In this document: positions 56,677 through 64,000 of the stretch, in pieces
Position numbering within the stretch: position 1 is the stretch's first letter
Layout: each line of letters begins with the position of its first letter
Assembly: GCA_027625915.1 (NCBI GenBank)
Contig: JANTQA010000042.1
Coordinates: forward strand, 6,646,001-6,710,000
Length of the DNA: 64,000 nt
Source of the DNA: Anaeramoeba flamelloides
Taxonomy: Eukaryota > Metamonada > Anaeramoebidae
Direction of reading: 5' to 3'
Notes under the pieces: model-generated
Told to the model about the DNA's origin: nothing
The model's database searches: none
The model's input: only the letters and a program-made list of their open reading frames with translations
Made by a program: the position numbers and the translations under genes

Positions 56677-58970
56677 TATAAAAGGTATTAGATAGGTTTG
56701 ATATCAATTTTTTTTTTAGAAAAAAACAAAATTATAAAATAAAAAAGTAACTATTTGGAAAAATACTTTAAAAAAAAATGAAATCTACAACAAAAATAAT
56801 TTATTCAAATAAAAAGTAAAAAGATCAAAATTCATTTTGATCTGATGATTTGGAGCCCTTTTGTTGTTTTTTGAAATGTGAGTTTGTTTCAAAATAATAG
56901 TTCGTAAAATTTTTTAACTTTTCCTATTTTCGTTTTGGAGAATTTGAAAAAAAGAGAGTCACACTCATTTTAACACTTCTTTTTTTTTTCCTTTTTTCAA
57001 CTTTCGAGAAAAAGAAATTTTTCATTTGAAAAGAAGTGAAAAAAAGTGGAAAGTCAGAATTTCCAAATAAGAATATGAAAATACAACCAAATAGGTTCCT
57101 AAAAGTAATCAAATGAACTGACATCACTTTGTCGGAAAAGTTCTTGAAGGGTTTTTTATTTGTCAAAAAATTATTCTCCAAAATGAATAAACCAAACACA
57201 CATCAGTAAAACACAAATTCGAAATAGAGTTAGAAAAGTGAAAACAAAATTAATTTCAAAAAATTTCGTTTCTTTTCTGATAATTTCAAGTTTCCCTAAA
57301 AAACACCATTTCAATTTGTTTTTTACGTATTTCGATTATTAAGTTGACTTACAATCAATTCTTGAAGAATTTTCAAAATTCTTAATAATTTACAATCCTA
57401 TCAAATTTAGAAAAAATTCCTTTTTAAAAAAAACTAGAATTAAATACTAAATTGCAAATTCAATATTTAGATGTTCTCCAAACCGAATTTTAATGAAAAA
57501 AAAACACCCCAACTCAAATTTGAATACAATAGAAAAAATTTTTTTTTCCAAAAATCAAAACAAAATACCCAAATAAAAGTTATTAGGAAAATATTCTTAT
57601 TTTTTAACATTACTCGATTTGATTTTTCACTTGTTTCAAAATAAATGGAATCCCATTTTCGTTTGGCTTTTCAAAGAAAAGATTTTGATAAATTGAGCAA
57701 CATTTTAAATTTTTATTTCGGAAAAACAGAACCTAAAATTATTAATTTTCCGTTTTAGAATGTAGAACTTTTGATGGTTTATATTAATTTCTTGAGTTTT
57801 GATTATTTTGGAAAGCTGAATGTAAAATTGTGATTTTTTATTACAAATAAGATGTTATTCGATTATTGAAAAAATAAATTAGAAAAAGATTTACACTAAC
57901 TTTGACTTTTTTATTGTAGACAGTTCTTTTTAAAAAAAAATAACGTGTGGTCAAAAAACCAATTATCCAGAACAAAAAATCTGTATTTCAAAGTTTAAAT
58001 TATTCTTTTTTTTCTTCTTTCATACAAAATCTAATACTATTAGAAAGATGAAATAAGATCAAAATCAATTTTGAAGGTAAATATTTTTGAAAAAAAGTGA
58101 AAACGGGAAAAAAGTTTTTAACGATTTTTTATTGGGATCCTTAATTAGAAACCTTGCTCAAAATCGAAATCAAAATCAATTAAAGGTCGTATAAAACAAA
58201 CTACAGAGAATAATTCATTATATTATTTTCGACTCAAATTAACAAAAACAAAATTTACTTTCATATCGAAATTGTTGATGTAGTTTTGGAACTCCTCAAA
58301 AATAATCAAATTTTTGAACTATTTATTGTGAGAAAGGAGCAATCAAAGAAAAAACTATACCTAAAAGATAGCCTTAAAAAAACTGTTATTTTGGCGAAGA
58401 CTGCATTTAGTCTTTATTTATTTATTGATTCTTTTTTTAATTGATCTTCTCAATTCCTCTGCAGGTTTTATCAATGTTTCCAATAATAAATCCAGTTAAT
58501 CTTCCCATCAAAAAAACAATTTTAAACTCCTTGATTTGTTTTTGTAACACTTTAATTATGAAAAAATCCCCACTAAATTCAATTCCTAATTTTTCAGTTT
58601 CTAGGAGATAGTTTTTTGATTTTTTCCAAAAATTTTCTTAAAAATTGACTATTTTCTTTCAAAAACACTTTTTACGTTTGATTATTTATTTTTTAAAAAG
58701 ATTTGTTTTGCCTACTTATTAGAATCTTATACAAGACAGATTAGGTAATGTAATTTCATTTTTCTGAATTTAACTCGATGAAATCAAGATCATATTTACT
58801 TGATGCTTAAGGATTATCTAAAATAAGGCCACTATTGCCTTTACAGGGATTAAAACACGAGTGAAATGTTGTCTTTATTTCTTAGTATCCAGAAGAACTA
58901 TCAAATTTCAAAAATCTAGGAATTGGTAATTTTGACAGATCAGATTCTCATTAGCAAACCTATTACTGAA
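56677..58970. other. AT-rich intergenic stretch
   Basis: Upstream of the UBA-like gene. A minus-strand open frame of 91 codons at 57,199-56,924 is hydrophobic then basic, has no recognisable domain and may be chance. No repeat shared with other parts of the window was noted. Confidence 0.4.
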
Positions 58971-58973
58971 AAC

Positions 58974-59069
58974 CATATCCCAACCATGTTTGTTCTAACT
59001 TTCAATTTTCAGAGGTAAAAATTGATTGTAAGACAATACTTCAATTAGAATGAACATGGTTGGGATATG
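58974..59069. repeat. Strong isolated hairpin
   Basis: Arms CATATCCCAACCATGTTTGT plus TCTAA (58,974-58,998) and the complement (59,045-59,069) pair over 25 bases with one mismatch, around a 46-base loop. Unlike the H and P hairpins it is not seen elsewhere in the window. It could be a small fold-back insertion or encode a structured RNA. Confidence 0.7.
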
Positions 59070-60180
59070 ATCATTAAATTTATCGAAATGCAAATTTTTC
59101 TTTGTCATTTTAAAAATAATTTAAAATGAAAAGGGGAAAAGTTAGAAGTGATTTGTTTTTTGTTTGTCATTCATTTTCATTGTTTGTTTTTCTCAAAATG
59201 TGAAAAAAATTTTTTTTATTTTTTTATTTTTTCTTCTTTTATTTTTAGAATTTTTTTTGATCTTATTTGTAAAAAAAAAATTTTATGTGTTCTGATCTTT
59301 TTTTGTAAAAAATTTTTTATGTGAGCTTTCCAACAAAAAAAAACACTTTTTTGTTGGAAACGATGGAATTGAATATCGTCAAATTGGTTTTAAAAGGAAA
59401 AAACAATTTCTTTTTCATTTTTTTGATGTTGCTAAAAATTAGCTACGCTGAAAAAAATGACAAACGATTTTAAAAATCCAAAAAATGTTTTTGGGTTCAA
59501 AAAATTGCAAAAAATTGGCAAAAAATTCGCAAAAATTATCAATTTTGGGTTTCTGGTGAATTGAAAAAGATAAAGTGTCTAAAAAAGTGGTGTTTTAACC
59601 CCCCATACACGAGAAATGGCCCTTTTTTAGATAGTCCTTAATGTTAATTGTAAAATAAAAAGATTCAAAATCTTCATTCTGCTTTCTAAAAAATTAACAT
59701 TTCAAGAATTAAAACAAATCATCAAAAATCCCAATTGAAAAAAGTAAATTACTAATTTAAACTGATTTTAGAATTAAAATATTGAAATTTTTGATGATTT
59801 TTAACACTTTTTTTTTTGGAAAATTATATGGAAATGTTGTTCCATTTATATTTGAACAAATAGTATTGTCGGTTTCCAAGATCACTTAATGTCTACATCT
59901 TCTTGAAAAAATAAATACAAGGTTTTTTTTTTATATGTCAGATTTTACAAGTACGTGTCAGTTAGTCTTACTAGGTAATTTATGATCTCTATTTATTTGT
60001 TTGGTCTTTTTGATGTGAAATTGATATATTTTTTTCTTTAATTTCTTTTTAGAAATTAAAGTATAATGAAATCAGAACTCTATATTTTTTTCTCAATAAT
60101 CATTATCAAAATAAAATCTTTTTCAATGATTATTTCACAAAATAACGAATAACAAAACAATTAAATAAAAAAATTTTTTA
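59070..60180. other. AT-rich stretch without recognisable feature
   Basis: No gene or shared repeat recognised. Leads into the LINE fragment. Confidence 0.4.
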
Positions 60181-60189
60181 ACATAGAAT

Positions 60190-60454
60190 ATTTTATAATT
60201 TTGAAAATATAAACCACTTTATTTTGAATTGTGAAAGATATAAATTTATCAGAATCAAATGGAAAAAAAATTTATCAGATATTTTAGATAAAAACTTTAA
60301 TAAAAATGTTATCCTTAGGAAAAATACTCAAAAACTCTATAATCCGACTAATCAAAATTACGAAATTTATTGTTCTTGTCGAGAATTTTTCATCAAAGCT
60401 CTTATGGTTAGAATACTTGTAGTAATAAAGAAAAAATTGAAAATAAAAAATTGA
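60190..60454 (+). mobile_element. LINE C-terminal fragment
   Basis: The plus strand reads ENINHFILNCERYKFIR followed by IKWKKNLSDILDKNF, and later YEIYCSCREFFIKALMVRIL, ending at a stop at 60,454. The NHFILNC-YK-IR pattern is the terminal knuckle seen in many LINE polyproteins, as in the decayed LINE at 1.3-2.8 kb. No RT core lies upstream, so this is a 5'-truncated copy, as LINE insertions commonly are. Confidence 0.6.
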
Positions 60455-60524
60455 AAATAAACAATTCCAAAAATAGTAAAAAAATATATAAATTCAGGAA
60501 AATAGTGCCCCGCTCTTCGGAAGT

Positions 60525-61050
60525 TGTGTCTAGGTTTTTTTTTTATTTTTATTTTTTTTTTTTTGATTCAAAAGAATAGATGGAAATCAAAGATTTTACT
60601 TTATTCTTTTAAATTAAAAAAAAATCCTAACGAATGTGGAATGCCAATTTATTAATCACAGTTTGTGGAATTATTATTTATCACTGAGAATCTTTTTATC
60701 GGGTTTTTATTCCTCCTGTTTCAGGGAACGTGTCATCAAGTGCCATCGAGTACCTAGCTTATCTTGAGGTTTTATATTTCATTTTTGAAGTGTTCTAGGT
60801 TTTTTTGAGGTTTTTTATTTTATTTGTGAATTGTTCTAGGTTTTTTTGAGTTTTCTATTTATTTGTGAAGTGTTTTAGGTTTTTTTTACTATTTGAAATA
60901 AACAGAAAATTTTAATAGATTTTCAAAATAAAATAGAAAACCTCAAAAAAACCTAAAACACTTCACAAATAAATAGAAAACTCAAAAAAAAACTAACGAA
61001 AATCAATAGATTTTCCAAATAAACAGAAAACTCAAGAAAACCTAACTACA
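60525..61050. repeat. Hairpin repeats (family H, copy 3)
   Basis: AAAAGAATAGATGGAAATCAAA paired with TTTTACTTTATTCTTTTAAA, then several GTTCTAGGTTTTTTTGAGG units and a long inverted pair TTTATTTGTGAAGTGTTTTAG / CTAAAACACTTCACAAATAAA near 60,855 and 60,955. The linker GTGTCATCAAGTGCCATCGAG matches that of copy 1. As in copy 1 the cluster directly follows a LINE end. Confidence 0.65.
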
Positions 61051-61354
61051 GTGGATAATTTTTAATTTGGTAATGTAAATGATATAAGATTTTTTTACTT
61101 AATATTTTAATTATATTACTTCTTCTCTTTTTTATTTAGTAAATTTTCTTTGATTACTCCTTTCTCACAATAAATATCAAAATAAATATTTTAAAATTTT
61201 CAGATACACCCATTTTAAATCGGTAAGTATATTTTTAAAACTTTTTCGAAGTTATCTATTTTAAAAAAATGAAAACTTTTTTCAGAATTAAAACTTATTG
61301 AAAGTTTTCTATTTTAATAAAGTGTGTTTAAACAATAGGGTTTTTCCTAAAAAG

Positions 61355-61925
61355 CCAGGCATTTTTTTTTTTACATTTCATAAGAAATCATTTTTTATTA
61401 GTGGTGGTATTTGTTAATTGATATTACCTAATTAAGTTTATTATTAATGCCGACTGTATCAAATACTGTGGTATTTATTTCAAAATATTTTCTTGAAATA
61501 TTTCCATAAAAAATGAAAAAAAAAATAGCACTTTTTTTGGTGAAAACAATGTACGAACAATTTCAATAAAAAACGAGAAAGATGGAAATGGAACAAATTA
61601 TTTTTTAAACAATAAAACGCAGTTATATGTTTTCCTTTCTATTGAAAAAATTGTTGAGATTATATAAGTACTGAAAAAAATTTTTGATCTTTAAGAAAAT
61701 GATAAACACCAATTTTCACCCCTAAAAAATATCAGATAAAATCGCGATCAGAAATTTTACTATCTTTTATTTAATTAAAACAATACTAAAAAACAAATTG
61801 AATTATAATAAAGAATCCATCAACAGTATTCAATGATTTTGTATATTTAAATACTTTTTTGAAGATTGATTTTTATAAATAAATTTTAAAATAAATTTGC
61901 CCCACTTTATTGGGGATATCTTCAA
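61355..61925 (+). repeat. Dispersed repeat R, copy 4
   Basis: The least interrupted R copy: TTACATTTCATAAGAAATC, GTTAATTGATATTACC, ACTGTGGTATTTATTTCAAAAT, GGTGAAAACAATGTACG, CACCAATTTTCACCCCT, GATAAAATCGCGATCAG, AATTTGCCCCACTTTATTGGG. Serves as the empty-site reference for the P4 insertion. Confidence 0.65.
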
Positions 61926-62386
61926 TGTGATTTTGAGGTTAGAGCAGGAAGAAAAGCACCTTTTTTTAAAAAAAAATCTTTCACTTTATTAAAACACAAA
62001 ACTTTAAAACAGTTTTAATTCTGACAAACTCTTATAAAAAAAAAAAGTAATCACTTTTTTAAAATGACTGTACCAATAAAAAAAAGAAAAGATTTAAATT
62101 AAACCAAAAATCAAGACAAATAGAAAAATATTTTTCGAAATAAAAAAAGAAAAAAATTATCAATTCATATAATCATTTTATTACCTTATATTAAATTTAA
62201 TTTTATATTTACGTATATTCTAAATTAATAATATTTAAAACTTTTATTAATTATTTTTTTTTTGAATTATAAAAGTTTCAAAAAGTTTTAATTTTTGGGT
62301 TTATTATTCCCTTTAAACCAAAAATAAAAAAAAAAAAAAAAAAAAAAAAATGAATAAAATAAAATAAAATAAAAAAAAGAAATTTC
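61926..62386. other. 3' region of the Spt5 gene
   Basis: AT-rich, with a run of about 23 A at 62,328-62,350 just beyond the Spt5 stop codon (a U-rich run in its transcript). The transcript probably ends here, but no specific polyadenylation signal can be singled out. Confidence 0.45.
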
Positions 62387-64000
62387 TTAATCTACTAATT
62401 TCGCCAAGTAGGAAAGTTCAATAATTTTAAATTCAGAATCAATTTGTACAATACCCTGTGACTGATCGATTTGCATCAAATTACCAACTTTACCCTTCAT
62501 TAGGCCATCAATTACTCTGATTTTATCATTCTTTTGGGGAACTTGAGGCTGAAGGTTATTACCCTGAACGGAGACCATTTCGTTTCGATCTGTCAAAAAA
62601 GATTTGACAATTACCATCTGATAAAACAGAACGAATGATACCTATCTGTGCTTGTCCTTCGTTAGTGTTTACTTTAACTTCTATACCAGGTGTTAGCCAG
62701 CTTTGGTTGGTGTTCTGGACAAAGGGTGTCATTGGTGTTGAAGGAGTGAATCCCTGAGTGTAGGGTGTTGTTGTTGTTGGATGGTTTTCGTAGAATGGTG
62801 TTGTTCCAGATTTGGGAGTGTTCACTGAGGGTGTTGAAGGCTCAAATACTTGGTTTTGGCCTGAAGACAAACTGGTGCCGCCAAAGGTTTGGTTTGGTGT
62901 TGAAGTTTGTGGTGTCTGTGGATAATCGTTAACTGGTGTGAAACTCAAATTTTGGGAAACATTTGTTGTTGAGGTTTGCCATGGCGACTCAGGGATTTGG
63001 ATTGAGGAATTTTGTGTGGTGTTCCAAATATCCTCACTGCGGGGGGTTGATTTAATGCCACTGTTGGTTGAAGTTTGCCCAGTTCCCGACATATTCATGG
63101 ACATTCCCGATAGCGTATTGCCCGTGGAAGAATTCAATGGTGTAGATATTGGGGTTGGCCCTGTCATTGGCGTATCAAATCCTCTCATTGGCGTCATACT
63201 GCCATCATAGAAGGGGGTGGATGATCCGTCGTGAATTGGAGTTTTAACATCCCAAATGGGAGTTTTCGAATCTGTGTACGCGGTATTTGAATCCGTGTAA
63301 CTATAGCCACTTCCATAGGATGTCTTCGTTTCGGGCTCGATAACATTACTTCGGGGGACATTGATTACCTTCGCGTTTGTATGCAATTCGATTCTTAATT
63401 TGAGCTCATTGGCGTCAATGACAATACCCGCATACCCCTTTTTTGGTCCCTTTTGGATAATTACACTTTTCCCGATCCACTCATCTCGATTTCTCCCTTT
63501 TCTTCTTCTTGTTCCTTTCCCAAATCTGGATCTCATTGTTAAAGGAAGTGGTTGCTTTTGCAACAATTCGATCTCTCTGGTTTTTAGTCCACCAACTAGC
63601 TGCACGTTTTTCGATCTTGTAACAATGATTCCGTTGTTTTCCAAAATGTCTCTGGCATGTAAAAATACAAACGAACGGTAAATATGCTTGACCCTTGCCT
63701 GCCTTCCTCGGTACCTTTGTTCAACAATTTTGACAGTGTCATTGGTATGTATTGGCTGATTGGCCATATCAACACAGATGCCGCCACGTCTATTCCTTTT
63801 TTGTCCCATTTCTGCAAGCTTGATCGATCTCACATTTCCCAAATTATCCATCACCTTGAAGGAATCCGTTTCAACCTTGGTAATTACACCCACTGTCTGG
63901 GCGTCTAAATCTACCAAATCAAACATTGAATATTGGCCGAGTGTATCGGTACCCGAGGAAATTTGTTTCGTGATTTGAATATCGTTTATAAACACCTTCA
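62387..64000 (-). CDS. SPT5: Transcription elongation factor Spt5, C-terminal half (partial)
   Basis: The coding region runs off the right edge of the window and ends at 62,387. In order from the edge: KOW-linked segments VFINDIQITKQISSG, LDAQTVGVITKVETDSFKV, NDTVKIVEQRYRGRQARVKH with IYRSFVFLHARDI, then KOW5 (GKSVIIQKGPKKGYAGIVID, ELHTNAKVINVPRSNV), then a Thr-Pro-rich C-terminal repeat region (TPIWD, TPIHD, TPFYD, TPMRG and similar), and a last KOW-type module (AQIGIIRSVLSDG, NNLQPQVPQKNDKIRVIDG, FKIIELSYLAKLVD). Spt5 with Spt4 (DSIF) binds RNA polymerase II and controls pausing and elongation; the TP repeats are kinase targets. At a T6 run (62,599-62,604) the frame changes by one base within the last module. 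Homology (CQIF then LTDRNEMVSV) favours one surplus T over the alternative of a 25-nt intron. Confidence 0.95.

Noticed and set aside
62938-63978. Plus-strand frames of 70-106 codons
   Set aside because: Antisense to Spt5, whose KOW and TP-repeat motifs are unmistakable.

Overview
This window is a very AT-rich eukaryotic nuclear segment. Protein-coding exons are rich in Lys, Asn, Glu and Ser, many genes are split by GT-AG introns, and long A, T and (AT)n runs are everywhere. The gene content (a DOCK-type GEF with DHR-1 and DHR-2, a Sec7-PH Arf GEF, casein kinase 1, Spt5) fits a free-living amoeboid or flagellate protist with a large small-GTPase regulator repertoire. An Anaeramoeba-like metamonad is my best guess from style alone, not a demonstrated identification. 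All exon splicing is inferred from reading frame, GT/AG signals and homology. No RNA evidence was available.

Six protein genes can be supported, all on the minus strand. (1) 4.1-12.0 kb: casein kinase 1, five exons, with introns of 2.7 and 3.9 kb. (2) 16.1-25.8 kb: a long protein with an acidic/Asn-rich N-terminus, a Lys/Glu repeat, a divergent Sec7 domain and a PH domain; its last intron is 6.3 kb. (3) 31.3-31.9 kb: a YbaK/ProX-like trans-editing aminoacyl-tRNA deacylase in one exon. (4) 41.6-48.5 kb: a DOCK-family Rho/Rac GEF. (5) 55.9-56.7 kb: a small two-exon protein with a UBA-like N-terminus. (6) 62.4-64.0 kb: the C-terminal half of the transcription elongation factor Spt5, cut by the window edge. 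Casein kinase, the Arf GEF and the DOCK GEF are all signalling or trafficking regulators, but nothing indicates co-regulation.

The rest, well over half the window, is repeat-derived. Families that I could define by comparing copies inside the window are: T (about 1.2 kb TA-flanked inverted-repeat transposons carrying many TCGCGA motifs at both ends); P (about 200 bp perfect-palindrome MITEs beginning TACAGTCAGT); K (0.5-0.7 kb TA-flanked elements, one holding a decayed helix-turn-helix transposase piece); F (about 1.2-1.4 kb elements with GTACAT..TTACCA ends, four copies, two hit by later insertions); R (dispersed about 0.6 kb repeat); H (clusters of 70-90 bp hairpins); a textbook tRNA-derived SINE with poly(A) tail and target-site duplication; two decayed LINE ends; and a pair of about 0.75 kb inverted arms 3.5 kb apart. 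The big introns of the kinase and the Arf GEF are swollen by these insertions.

A further theme is that four otherwise intact coding regions (two sites in DOCK, one each in Spt5 and the Arf GEF) change frame by one base at A/T runs. This is either homopolymer error in the assembly or real +1 frameshifting, and it should be resolved before these genes are called broken.
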